Assembly (NCBI GenBank): GCA_964566965.1
Contig: CAZMKO010000070.1
Location: 1-12,282 of the forward strand
Reading direction: 5' to 3'
Source of the DNA: Oleiagrimonas sp964566965
Lineage (GTDB): Bacteria > Pseudomonadota > Gammaproteobacteria > Xanthomonadales > Rhodanobacteraceae
DNA length: 12,282 nucleotides
A model generated the notes under the pieces. That model was not told the origin of the DNA and did not search any database. It worked only from the letters and a program-made list of their open reading frames with translations. Below, in pieces: positions 1 through 7,504 of the stretch; within the stretch, counting starts at the first letter, position 1; every line of letters starts with the position of its first letter. Position numbers and translations under genes: made by a program.

Positions 1-54
1 GTCCCGAGTCCCGAGTCCCGAGTCCCGAGTCCCGAGTCCCGAGTCCCGAGTCCC
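1..54. repeat. Tandem heptamer array (GTCCCGA)n
   Basis: Seven perfect copies of GTCCCGA plus five bases of an eighth fill the left edge, so the array probably continues outside the window. On the transcribed (minus) strand it reads GGGACTC repeated and starts directly after the lpxA stop codon, in the gap before the next gene, which is probably lpxB. The unit differs by one base from the GGGTCCC unit of the arrays between cdsA and dxr. Copies within the window are identical, which suggests recent slippage or homogenisation. Its function is unknown. Confidence 0.95.
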
Positions 55-828
55 TTACCGTGCCAGCGCGCGCTCCCCCCGATCCAGAAACGCCAGCATT
101 TCCTGCACGTCCGGATTGTCGGCGGCCAGCTGGGCCAATTGTTCACGGGCCTCGGCCAGGGGTTTCTTGCCCATGTACAAGGTACGGTAGGCGCGTTTGA
201 TGGCCTGGATGCGTTCGGCGTCGAAGCCGCGGCGTTTCAGGCCTTCGCTGTTGATGCCGCGCGGACGGCCGTGTTGTTCGTTGGCCATCATCACGAACGG
301 CGGTACGTCGGCACCGACCAGGCATCCCATGCCGATGAACGCGTGCGCGCCGATCTTGCAGAACTGGTGCACGCCGGCGTATCCCGCCACGATCACCCAA
401 TCGCCGATCTCGACATGACCGGCCAGGGCCGAATAGTTGGAGAAGATGGTGTGGTCGCCGACGATGCAATCATGCGCGACATGCACATAGGCCAGAAACC
501 AGTTGTCGTGGCCGATGCGGGTGACGCCGCCGCCCCCCTCGGTACCGCGGTGTACCGAGACGAACTCGCGGAACACGTTGTCGTCGCCGATCTCCAGGCG
601 TGCCGATTCACCGGCGTATTTCTTGTCCTGGGCGTCGGCGCCGATGGAGGCGAACTGCCAGATGCGGTTGTTGCGGCCGATGCGTGTCGGCCCCTGGATC
701 ACTACATGGGCGCCGACGGTGGTGCCGGCGCCGATGTCGACGCCGGCGCCGATGATGCTGTAGGGCCCGACCTCGACATCATCGGCCAGGCGCGCCTCGG
801 GATGGATACGTGCGGTCGGGTCGATCAT
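55..828 (-). CDS. lpxA: UDP-N-acetylglucosamine acyltransferase LpxA
   Basis: This cytoplasmic enzyme transfers a 3-hydroxyacyl chain from acyl-carrier protein to the 3-OH of UDP-GlcNAc, the first step of lipid A synthesis. The 257-residue protein is mostly a left-handed beta-helix of hexapeptide repeats, followed by a helical C-terminal region starting near GLKRRGF (about 187). The HVAHDC motif carries the likely catalytic His119. Met167 sits where E. coli has Gly173, the acyl-chain ruler. Compared with E. coli (262 residues, from memory) the N-terminal helix lacks about six residues, one hexapeptide rung. I chose ATG at 828 because the protein then begins MID as in E. coli and has GAGG five bases upstream. 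A GTG at 843 would overlap fabZ. The gene starts 7 bp after fabZ and is the last complete gene of the lpxD-fabZ-lpxA unit. Confidence 0.96.
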   Translation of the reverse strand: MIDPTARIHPEARLADDVEVGPYSIIGAGVDIGAGTTVGAHVVIQGPTRIGRNNRIWQFASIGADAQDKKYAGESARLEIGDDNVFREFVSVHRGTEGGGGVTRIGHDNWFLAYVHVAHDCIVGDHTIFSNYSALAGHVEIGDWVIVAGYAGVHQFCKIGAHAFIGMGCLVGADVPPFVMMANEQHGRPRGINSEGLKRRGFDAERIQAIKRAYRTLYMGKKPLAEAREQLAQLAADNPDVQEMLAFLDRGERALAR

Positions 829-833
829 GGCCA

Positions 834-837
834 CCTC
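834..837 (-). promoter_or_regulatory. lpxA ribosome binding site
   Basis: GAGG lies five bases before the ATG at 828 and overlaps the fabZ stop codon, so lpxA translation is probably coupled to fabZ. It supports the ATG over the upstream GTG at 843. Confidence 0.6.
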
Positions 838-1300
838 AGTCACCGCGTCCGGCGCACATCAGCTCGCAGCTGGCCACTTCCTTCTCGCCGACCATGGCGC
901 GGGCCTCGAACATGCCCATGCCACGCAGCAGGCGCTTGAGCTTCACCTCCAGACGCAGCTGGTCGCCCGGCACCACCATGGCGTTGAAACGCGCCTTGTC
1001 GACCTTGACCAGGTAGTACAACGCCGACCCGTCGTTTTCTCCCGGGTTGGCGGACAACTGGAACAACACCCCGGCGGCCTGGGCCAGCGCCTCGACGATC
1101 AGCACGCCCGGCATCACCGGGTGGTTTGGAAAATGTCCCTGGAAGAACGGTTCGTTGATGGTGACGTTCTTGATTGCCGCGATACGTTTGCCCATTTCCA
1201 GCTCGACCACGCGGTCGACCAGGAGAAACGGATAGCGGTGCGGCAGCAGACGCTGGATGTGCTCCACGTCCACCGGCAGGGTGACGGTGTTGTCGGTCAT
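836..1300 (-). CDS. fabZ: 3-hydroxyacyl-ACP dehydratase FabZ
   Basis: FabZ dehydrates (3R)-3-hydroxyacyl-ACP to trans-2-enoyl-ACP in the cytoplasmic type II fatty acid cycle, and so competes with LpxA and LpxD for the same hydroxyacyl-ACP pool. The 154-residue protein is the usual length (E. coli about 151) and is a single hot-dog fold. The active-site segment PFFQGHFPNHPVMPGV carries His56, and Glu70 in VEALAQ is the expected partner. LLPHRYPFLLVDR near residues 18-30 is the typical N-terminal family motif. The start codon overlaps the lpxD stop by four bases (ATGA), a classic sign of translational coupling. Placement between lpxD and lpxA is conserved in gammaproteobacteria. Confidence 0.97.
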   Translation of the reverse strand: MTDNTVTLPVDVEHIQRLLPHRYPFLLVDRVVELEMGKRIAAIKNVTINEPFFQGHFPNHPVMPGVLIVEALAQAAGVLFQLSANPGENDGSALYYLVKVDKARFNAMVVPGDQLRLEVKLKRLLRGMGMFEARAMVGEKEVASCELMCAGRGD

Positions 1301-2325
1301 GCTTTTTCCTTTTCGAGCGCGCGCAGGCGGCGTGCCATGTCATCGAGATGCTTGAAGCGTGCCGCATTCTTGCGCCACGCCGTGTTGTTCTGAAGGGGAA
1401 CGCCGGAAGAATATTCACCCGCTTCGCGGATGGAGCGGGTGACCAGGCTCTTGGCCGTGACGACCACGTGGTCGGCCACCTCGAGATGGCCGAGGATGCC
1501 GGCGTTGCCGCCGATCATGCACCAGCGGCCGATGCGCGCGCTGCCGGCCACCGCGGCGCATCCGGCCATGGCGGTGTGGGCGCCCACGTGCACGTTGTGC
1601 GCGATCTGGATGAGGTTGTCCAGACGCACGTCTTCTTCCAGCACGGTATCTTCCAGCGCACCGCGATCGATGGTGGTGTTGCAGCCGATTTCGCAGTCGT
1701 CGCCGATGCGCACGCCACCAAGCTGGGGCACCTTGATCCAGTGCCCCTCGTGCACCGCCAGCCCGAAACCGTCGGCGCCGATGACCGCGCCCGGATGGAT
1801 CAGCACACGCTGACCGAGACGCACGTCGGCCACCAGTGTCACACGTGATTCAAGGTGGCTCTGAGCACCCACGTGACAACGTTCGCCAATGATGCAATGC
1901 GGGCCAAGTATCACGCCGTCGTCGATGCGTGCTCCCGATTCGATCACGCACAATGGCCCGACGCTGGCGGTGGGACTGACTTCGGCGTCGTCGGCGACCA
2001 CGGCGGAAGGGTGAACGCCGGCATGCGCCGCCGGGCGGCGCCGGAACAGGTCCGCGATGCGTGCGTAGGCCACATAGGGATCGCGGGCGACCAGCGCCGG
2101 TACCGGACAGGCGTCGACCTGTGCGGATGTCAGCACCACCGCACCGGCGCGGGTATCAGCCAACTGGGCGCTGTAGCGCGGATTGGCCAGGAAAGCCAGT
2201 TGCGAGCTGTCCGCGGCGACCAGCGTGGCAACGCCCCGGATGACGGTGGAGCGGTCGCCACGGACTTCCAGGCCGAAGCGGCTGGCCAGGGTGTCGAGAT
2301 CGTATTGGTGGCGGGCTTCGGCCAT
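1297..2325 (-). CDS. lpxD: UDP-3-O-acyl-glucosamine N-acyltransferase LpxD
   Basis: LpxD adds the second 3-hydroxyacyl chain, from acyl-ACP, to the 2-amino group of UDP-3-O-acyl-glucosamine in lipid A synthesis. The 342 residues match the family length (E. coli 341). An N-terminal uridine-binding domain (about 1-100, with FLANPRYSAQL) precedes a hexapeptide beta-helix (about 105-310) and a C-terminal helix. QIAHN places the likely catalytic residue at His243, and DGFGLA and TTIDRGALEDT are further family motifs. I chose ATG at 2325 because the protein then has normal length and AAGG lies six bases upstream. The frame is open to an ATG at 2385, but that extension (rich in Pro and Arg) covers a candidate promoter and resembles no LpxD N-terminus. 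A terminator separates this gene from bamA, and it overlaps fabZ by four bases. Confidence 0.97.
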   Translation of the reverse strand: MAEARHQYDLDTLASRFGLEVRGDRSTVIRGVATLVAADSSQLAFLANPRYSAQLADTRAGAVVLTSAQVDACPVPALVARDPYVAYARIADLFRRRPAAHAGVHPSAVVADDAEVSPTASVGPLCVIESGARIDDGVILGPHCIIGERCHVGAQSHLESRVTLVADVRLGQRVLIHPGAVIGADGFGLAVHEGHWIKVPQLGGVRIGDDCEIGCNTTIDRGALEDTVLEEDVRLDNLIQIAHNVHVGAHTAMAGCAAVAGSARIGRWCMIGGNAGILGHLEVADHVVVTAKSLVTRSIREAGEYSSGVPLQNNTAWRKNAARFKHLDDMARRLRALEKEKA

Positions 2326-2331
2326 GCGGCG

Positions 2332-2335
2332 CCTT
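2332..2335 (-). promoter_or_regulatory. lpxD ribosome binding site
   Basis: AAGG lies six bases before the ATG at 2325. It helps decide the lpxD start against the longer open frame beginning at 2385. Confidence 0.45.
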
Positions 2336-2354
2336 GTCGTGTACGGAAAGGGGC

Positions 2355-2360
2355 ATGATA
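2355..2360 (-). promoter_or_regulatory. Candidate -10 box for lpxD-fabZ-lpxA
   Basis: TATCAT matches five of six bases of the sigma-70 -10 consensus. It lies 29 bp upstream of the lpxD ATG and just past the bamA terminator, where a new promoter would be needed. I see no good -35 hexamer at 16-18 bp, so this is a candidate only. Confidence 0.4.
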
Positions 2361-2428
2361 GCGGCAACGGTGCCGGTTTGGGCACGTCGACAGCGTCGGG
2401 ATGGACCCGGCGTGGGGGCTCCCGGCGT

Positions 2429-2461
2429 CAAAAAGGCCCCGTGCCGCGCCGGCACGGGGCC
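2429..2461 (-). terminator. Rho-independent terminator after bamA
   Basis: A perfect 11-bp stem (2435-2445 with 2451-2461) closes a 5-base loop. On the minus strand it is followed by five T residues (2430-2434). It lies 31 bp after the bamA stop and should end much of the rseP-bamA transcription before lpxD. Confidence 0.9.
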
Positions 2462-2492
2462 CTCCGGGGAGCCGCGGTGTGGCCGGTACCGG

Positions 2493-4838
2493 TCAGAAAT
2501 TGCTGCCGAAGGTGAACTGGAAGCGTTCCTCGTAATGACCGTCGCCGGGTTGCTTGCGGATCGGGACGGCGTAGCTGATGACCAGCGGGCCGATCGGTGC
2601 CTGCCACTGCAGCGACACGCCCGCGGAAGCACGCAGTGTGCTGGCGTCGAAGCTGTTGTAGTCGCGATACACGTTGCCGACGTCGGTGAACACCGACACA
2701 CGCGCCGTGTTGATGTCCTTTAGGAACGGCAGCGGCAGGAATACCTGTGCCGTGCCCAGGACCTTGAAGGCGCCGCCGATCGGGGTGGGGTAGTAGTAAT
2801 AACCGGTCTGCTCGCGCGGACCAAGCGTGTTGTCCTGGAAGCCACGCACGTCGCGCACGCCGCCGGCAAAGTAGTTTTGCCAGAACGGGAAGTCGACCTT
2901 GTCGCCGGCCTTGTAGGGGCCGAAGGTGCGGTCGTACTTGTCGTTGCCGTAGGTGCCGCCGTAGCCGACCTCGCCGTTGAGGTACAGCACGAAGCCGCCG
3001 CCGATCGGCCAGTAATGGTTGCCGCGGTAGTTGGCCTTGTAGTACTGCACCGTGGAACCGGGCAAGGCCGCGTCCAGGCTGAGCTGCTGGATGCCGCCGC
3101 GGGTCGGTGCCCAGTAGGCGTTGCGTGTCTCGTGGGTGTAGGAGGCGTTCAGGGTCCAGCTGTGCGCGGTGCGATTGCCCAGCGCGTTCTGGTAGTTGAG
3201 GTAGGACTCGGGGCTGTAGCCCGGGAACAGATTGATGCGACTGCTTTCCAGGCCCAGGCCGGCGGTCAGGCGGTCGGTCTCGCTGATCGGGATGCCGACG
3301 AAGGTGGAGAACGAGCGCGTGCTGTTTTCGTAGTTGGCGAAGTTGGTGTTGCCGAAGTCGGTCTTGCTGTAGGTGAGGTTGTAGCCCACGCTGACGCCGT
3401 CGTCGGTGACGTACGGATTGACGTAGCGCAGGTTCAACGTCTTGTAGTAGCGGCTGGTCTGCACGCCGATGGAGAACTTGTCACCGGTGCCGAGGAAGTT
3501 GTTCTGCGACACCGAGGCGGACAGGATCATGCCCGAGTACTGCGAGTAGCCGATGCCGAACTGCAGGCTGCCGGCGGATTGCTCCTCCACCTTCACAGTG
3601 AGGTCGACCTGGTCCTCGGTACCCGGCACGCGTTTGTTCTTGATGTCGACGTCCTTGAAATAGCCCAGCTGTTTCAGGCGTGTCTTGGAGCGGTCGATGG
3701 CGGCCTGGGAATACCAGGAACCTTCCAATTGGCGCATTTCGCGGCGCAGCACCTCGTCCTCGGTACGGGTGTTGCCGTTGAAGGTGATGCGGCGCACGTA
3801 GACGCGCTTGCCCGGCTTGACGTAGAAGGTCAGGTCGACGGTGTGCTTTTTCTTGTCCAGTTTGGGAATCGGCTGGACGTCGGCAAAGGCATAACCGATG
3901 TTGGCCAGCACGCCCTTCATGACCTTGGCGCTGTGCTGGATCAGGGCGCGGTTGAAGGTGTCGCCCTTCTTGGTGAAGACGAACTGGCGCAAGGTCTTCT
4001 CGGGCAACACCAGGTCGCCGAGCAGATGCACGTCGGAGATCTTGTAGACGTCGCCTTCCTTGACGCTGGCACTGATGTACATCTCACGCTTGTTGGGGCT
4101 GATGGCCACCTGGGTGGAGGTCACGCCGAAGTCGGCGTAGCCGCGGTTCATGTAGTACGAACCCAGTTTTTCCAGATCGCCGGAGACCTTTTCGCGCGAA
4201 TACTGGTCGTCCTTGGTGTACCAGGACGTCCAGTTGCTGGTGTCGGACTCGAAATCGCCGCGGATCTGCTTGTCCGAATAGGTGGTGTTGCCGACGATGT
4301 TGATGGCCTTGATGCGCGCCGATTTGCCTTCGCGGATCTCGATGTCGATGTTGACGCGGTTGTTGTTCAGGTGCGTGACGTGCGGCTCCACCGACACGTT
4401 GTACTTGCCGCGGTTGTAGTACTGGTTGACCAGTTCCTTGCGCACGCGGTCCAGGGCCAGGCGGTCGAAGGTGGCGCCCTCGGACAGGCCGATCGACTTC
4501 AGGCCCTTTTTCAGGTCGTCGGTCTTGATGGCCTTGTTGCCACGGATGTCCAGCTTGGCGATGGACGGGCGTTCGACCACCTTGACGATGAGGATGTCGC
4601 CTTGGTGTTCAAGCTCGATGTCGCTGAAAAAGCCGGTGCGGTACAGGGCACGGATCGCCTGCTGTGCATTGGCATCGTTGAGCGTGTCGCCCTTTTCGAT
4701 CGGCAGGTAACTGAATACCGTGCCGGCGGCGATGCGCTTGAGGCCTTCGACGCGGATGTCGGACACCACGAACGGGTTGACCGCCAAGGCGTTGGCACTC
4801 AAGGCGGACAGGAGTATCAGGGCGGCGACTCGCTTCAT
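2493..4838 (-). CDS. bamA: Outer membrane protein assembly factor BamA
   Basis: BamA is the Omp85-family core of the BAM complex, which folds and inserts beta-barrel proteins into the outer membrane. The 781-residue precursor starts with a Sec signal peptide (basic MKR, hydrophobic run, predicted cut after ALA at 17-19). About 400 residues of periplasm follow, fitting five POTRA domains, the first opening at VSDIRVEGL. The rest is a 16-strand-type barrel with the conserved loop-6 VRGF motif at 664-667 and a C-terminal strand ending FTFGSNF, with the terminal Phe of the outer-membrane beta-signal. I chose ATG at 4838 because it gives the signal peptide and has GGAA six bases upstream. ATGs at 4850 and 4940 add non-signal-like residues. 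The gene follows rseP by 64 bp and no skp gene follows it. Confidence 0.97.
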   Translation of the reverse strand: MKRVAALILLSALSANALAVNPFVVSDIRVEGLKRIAAGTVFSYLPIEKGDTLNDANAQQAIRALYRTGFFSDIELEHQGDILIVKVVERPSIAKLDIRGNKAIKTDDLKKGLKSIGLSEGATFDRLALDRVRKELVNQYYNRGKYNVSVEPHVTHLNNNRVNIDIEIREGKSARIKAINIVGNTTYSDKQIRGDFESDTSNWTSWYTKDDQYSREKVSGDLEKLGSYYMNRGYADFGVTSTQVAISPNKREMYISASVKEGDVYKISDVHLLGDLVLPEKTLRQFVFTKKGDTFNRALIQHSAKVMKGVLANIGYAFADVQPIPKLDKKKHTVDLTFYVKPGKRVYVRRITFNGNTRTEDEVLRREMRQLEGSWYSQAAIDRSKTRLKQLGYFKDVDIKNKRVPGTEDQVDLTVKVEEQSAGSLQFGIGYSQYSGMILSASVSQNNFLGTGDKFSIGVQTSRYYKTLNLRYVNPYVTDDGVSVGYNLTYSKTDFGNTNFANYENSTRSFSTFVGIPISETDRLTAGLGLESSRINLFPGYSPESYLNYQNALGNRTAHSWTLNASYTHETRNAYWAPTRGGIQQLSLDAALPGSTVQYYKANYRGNHYWPIGGGFVLYLNGEVGYGGTYGNDKYDRTFGPYKAGDKVDFPFWQNYFAGGVRDVRGFQDNTLGPREQTGYYYYPTPIGGAFKVLGTAQVFLPLPFLKDINTARVSVFTDVGNVYRDYNSFDASTLRASAGVSLQWQAPIGPLVISYAVPIRKQPGDGHYEERFQFTFGSNF

Positions 4839-4844
4839 CGTCGA

Positions 4845-4848
4845 TTCC
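4845..4848 (-). promoter_or_regulatory. bamA ribosome binding site
   Basis: GGAA lies six bases before the ATG at 4838. It favours that start over the in-frame ATG at 4850, which has no Shine-Dalgarno-like sequence upstream. Confidence 0.4.
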
Positions 4849-4865
4849 ATTGGGTAAAACGCGAA

Positions 4866-4886
4866 GCTGTGGCCACGGGCCACAGC
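4866..4886 (-). repeat. Perfect inverted repeat between rseP and bamA
   Basis: A perfect 9-bp stem, GCTGTGGCC with GGCCACAGC, closes a 3-base loop in the 64-bp rseP-bamA gap, ending 27 bp before the bamA ATG. On the transcribed strand it is followed by an interrupted T tract (TTCGCGTTTT). It could be a weak terminator, an RNA processing or stability element, or a protein-binding palindrome. The sequence does not decide between these. Confidence 0.6.
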
Positions 4887-4902
4887 AGGATGAGACGGCG
4901 GC

Positions 4903-6252
4903 TCACGACACGAGCCGCAGAATGTCATTGTAGAAGGCAAGGCCCATCAGCGCGACGATCAGTGCCATGCCGACGAACTGGCCGGCGATCATGGTGCGTT
5001 CACTGACCGGGCGGCCCTTGACCAGCTCGATAAGGTAATACAGCAGGTGTCCGCCGTCCAAGATCGGAATCGGCAGCAGGTTCAATACCGCCAGGCTCAG
5101 CGAGATCAGGCCGAGGAAGGACAGGAACCATGCCACGCCCATCTGCGCCGAGGTATTGGCCACGCGGGCGATGGTGATCACGCCGGACAGGTTGCGCGTG
5201 GACACCTGGCCGGTAATCATCTGTCCGATCATGCGGAAGGTGGTGGCGGTCTTGTCCCAGGTGGTCTGGAACGCCTTGCCGAGCGAGACCAGTGGCCCGT
5301 GGCGCACCACGGTGGTCGCGGGGCGCGGCGGTGCCACGCCGATGATCCAGCGGGCGCCGCCACCGTCACCCGGGTCGGTCCAGGCCGGGGTCACTTTCAG
5401 CGTCAGCGGGTGGCCGTCACGCCGCACGTGGAAGGCCAGTGTCGGCGAGGCGTCGACCAGTTTCTTGGTGAGGGTGCCGATATCGCTGAAATGCGCGACC
5501 TTGTGCTCGCCGATGGCGGTGATGCGGTCGCCATCGCGCAGGCCGGCCTTGGCCGCCGGCATGTCCGGTTGCACGGTCTCGGCCACCGGCGGCAACGGCT
5601 GCGCGCGCAGGCCGATGCGATCGAACGCCTTGTCCAGCTCGACGTCCGCCGGCAATTTTTCCAGCGGCAGGCGCAGCATCGTGTCGCTGCCGTCCGCGCG
5701 TTGCACGCCGATGTCCACCGGGCGGTGCCCCAACACGTCCTCGCTGAGGGTGTCCAGGGCCACGTTCCAGGTCGCCACCGGGGTGCCGTTGACGGTGCGG
5801 ATGGTGTCGCCGGCCTGAAAACCGGCTTCGGCGGCGAGTGTCTGGGGTGCCGGAGCGCCCACCACCGGCACGACGCCGGTGCGTCCGACCATGAACATCA
5901 GCCAGAAGGCCAGCACCGCGAATACCAGGTTGAACACCGGTCCGGCGGCGACGATGGCGATGCGTTGCCAGACCGGCTTGCCGGTGAATTCGACGTCGCG
6001 CTCGTCTGGCGAAACCTCGCCCTCGCGCGCATCGAGCATCTTGACGTAGCCGCCCAGTGGAATGGCCGCGATGCGGTATTCGGTGCCGTCGCGGGCGGTG
6101 CGGCTCCACAGCGCGCGCCCGAAGCCGACCGAGAAGCGCAGCACCTTCACGCCACAGCGTCGTGCCACCCAGTAGTGGCCGAATTCGTGAAAGGTGACGA
6201 GCACGCCGAGCGTGACGATCAGCCACCAGATGGAACCCAGAAAATCGAGCAT
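4903..6252 (-). CDS. rseP: Site-2 intramembrane zinc metalloprotease RseP
   Basis: RseP is an inner-membrane protease. In relatives it cuts the transmembrane segment of the anti-sigma factor RseA/MucA after a first periplasmic cleavage, releasing sigma-E, and also removes signal peptide remnants. The 449 residues match E. coli (450). HEFGH at 22-26 in the first membrane segment gives the zinc histidines and catalytic Glu23. Membrane segment 2 is about 98-120. A periplasmic region with two PDZ domains (about 125-195 and 205-290) follows. NLLPIPILDGGH at 391-402 holds the third zinc ligand (Asp399 of the LDG motif), and a last membrane segment lies at about 421-443. It begins 17 bp after dxr, so the two are probably cotranscribed. 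Adjacency to bamA fits a role in outer-membrane stress. Confidence 0.97.
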   Translation of the reverse strand: MLDFLGSIWWLIVTLGVLVTFHEFGHYWVARRCGVKVLRFSVGFGRALWSRTARDGTEYRIAAIPLGGYVKMLDAREGEVSPDERDVEFTGKPVWQRIAIVAAGPVFNLVFAVLAFWLMFMVGRTGVVPVVGAPAPQTLAAEAGFQAGDTIRTVNGTPVATWNVALDTLSEDVLGHRPVDIGVQRADGSDTMLRLPLEKLPADVELDKAFDRIGLRAQPLPPVAETVQPDMPAAKAGLRDGDRITAIGEHKVAHFSDIGTLTKKLVDASPTLAFHVRRDGHPLTLKVTPAWTDPGDGGGARWIIGVAPPRPATTVVRHGPLVSLGKAFQTTWDKTATTFRMIGQMITGQVSTRNLSGVITIARVANTSAQMGVAWFLSFLGLISLSLAVLNLLPIPILDGGHLLYYLIELVKGRPVSERTMIAGQFVGMALIVALMGLAFYNDILRLVS

Positions 6253-6269
6253 AGATGCGGACGCGAGCC

Positions 6270-7457
6270 TCAGTGATACCGGTGCATGATACGTTGCGCC
6301 GCCTGACGGGCGCCAATATCACGTTGCACGAGTGACGCCATATCGACAACAGGCGCGCCCGGCAGTTCCTGCAGGGTGGCCTCGATGACTTCGGAAATGG
6401 CCGTGAACGGGAGCTTTCCGTCCAGGAAGGCGGCCACTGCAACTTCGTTGGCGGCGTTGAGGATGGCGGTGGCGTCGCCGCCCGCGCGCAGGGCCTGGTA
6501 GGCCAGCGCCAGGCAGCGGAAGGTGTCGGTGTCGGGCGCTTCGAAGTCCAGCCGGCCCAGTGCCGGCAGGTCCAGCGGTGCCACGCCGGCCTCGATGCGC
6601 TCGGGCCAGGCCAGGGCATGCGCCAGTGCCGTGCGCATGTCCGGATTGCCCAGCTGGGCGAGCACCGACCCGTCGATGTACTCCACCAGTGAATGCACCA
6701 TGGACTGCGGGTGCAACACGACTTCGATACGGTCGGCATCGGCACCGAACAGGTGGTGGGCCTCGATGACTTCCAGCCCCTTGTTCATCAGGGTGGCCGA
6801 ATCCACCGAAATCTTGCGGCCCATGGACCAGGTGGGGTGGGCGCAGGCCTGTTGCGGCGTGATGCCGGCCAATTCGGCATGCGTGCGGCCACGGAAGGGG
6901 CCGCCGGACGCGGTCAGCAACAGGCGCCGCACGCCGTTGCCGGCCAAACGCGGGTTGCTCCGGGGCAGGCACTGGAAGATGGCATTGTGCTCGGAATCGA
7001 CCGGCAACAGCTCGCCGCCGCCCTCGCGCAGTGCGGTCATCAGCAGCGGGCCGGCCATCACGATCGCCTCCTTGTTGGCCAGCAGCAGCCGTTTGCCGGC
7101 ACGGGCGGCGGCCAGGCTGGAAGCCAGCCCGGCGGCGCCGACGATGGCCGCCACCACCGTATCCACTTCCGCGGCGGCCGCGGCGGCGACCAGTGCTTCC
7201 GGACCGGCCTCCACCGCGCAGTCCACCCCGGCGGCGGCCAGCGCCGTGGCCAGTTCGTCCTTGCGCGTGGCATCGGCGATCACGGCCACATCCGGTGCGT
7301 GGCGTACACACAACTGCACCAGCTTCGGCACGTTGGCATGAGCCGTCAATACCGCGGCCCGGAATCGTTGCGGGTGGCGTGCGACCACATCCAGCGCGCT
7401 GGCACCGATGGAGCCGGTGGCGCCGAGGATGGCGATGGATTTGGGGGAGGATGTCAT
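6270..7457 (-). CDS. dxr: 1-deoxy-D-xylulose 5-phosphate reductoisomerase
   Basis: Dxr converts 1-deoxy-D-xylulose 5-phosphate to 2-C-methyl-D-erythritol 4-phosphate with NADPH, the committed step of the MEP isoprenoid pathway, which supplies substrate for UppS in the same cluster. The 395 residues match the family (E. coli 398). GATGSIG at 12-18 is the NADPH-binding loop and LLANKEAIVMAG (125-136) the next conserved block. VDSEHN places metal ligands at Asp154 and Glu156, and KGLE gives the third at Glu229. HPTWSMGRKISVDSATLMNK (207-226) and HPQSMVHSLVEY are intact. I chose ATG at 7457 because MTSSPKSIAILGATG is a normal N-terminus. The frame is open to 7646, but that part is translated repeat DNA. 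A 322 bp gap separates it from cdsA. Confidence 0.97.
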   Translation of the reverse strand: MTSSPKSIAILGATGSIGASALDVVARHPQRFRAAVLTAHANVPKLVQLCVRHAPDVAVIADATRKDELATALAAAGVDCAVEAGPEALVAAAAAAEVDTVVAAIVGAAGLASSLAAARAGKRLLLANKEAIVMAGPLLMTALREGGGELLPVDSEHNAIFQCLPRSNPRLAGNGVRRLLLTASGGPFRGRTHAELAGITPQQACAHPTWSMGRKISVDSATLMNKGLEVIEAHHLFGADADRIEVVLHPQSMVHSLVEYIDGSVLAQLGNPDMRTALAHALAWPERIEAGVAPLDLPALGRLDFEAPDTDTFRCLALAYQALRAGGDATAILNAANEVAVAAFLDGKLPFTAISEVIEATLQELPGAPVVDMASLVQRDIGARQAAQRIMHRYH

Positions 7458-7473
7458 GCTGCAGCGTTCCGGC

Positions 7474-7488
7474 GTGCTGCGGCAGCAC
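7474..7488 (-). repeat. Short palindrome before the dxr start
   Basis: GTGCTGC and GCAGCAC flank a single base, so about five pairs with a 5-base loop can form as RNA. It ends 16 bp before the dxr ATG, just upstream of a GGAA that may be the ribosome binding site. A role in dxr translation is possible but not shown. Confidence 0.45.
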
Positions 7489-7504
7489 GGGAAGCAAAAG
7501 AGAC

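Noticed and set aside
1..54. CRISPR-like array
   Set aside because: The repeat unit is seven bases with no spacers, so it is a simple tandem repeat.
829..843. GTG at 843 as the lpxA start
   Set aside because: It overlaps fabZ by eight bases and adds five residues not seen in E. coli LpxA. The ATG at 828 has a better Shine-Dalgarno and the family MID start.
2877..5006. 709-codon open frame on the plus strand, antisense to bamA
   Set aside because: Its Val/Asp/Ala/His/Gly-rich peptide is the mirror of bamA's GC-rich codon pattern. bamA on the other strand is complete with signal peptide, POTRA region and barrel motifs.
5047..6276. 409-codon open frame on the plus strand, antisense to rseP
   Set aside because: It is a compositional shadow of rseP, rich in Arg, Gly, His and Ala, with no recognisable domain or membrane pattern. 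rseP has all its catalytic motifs.
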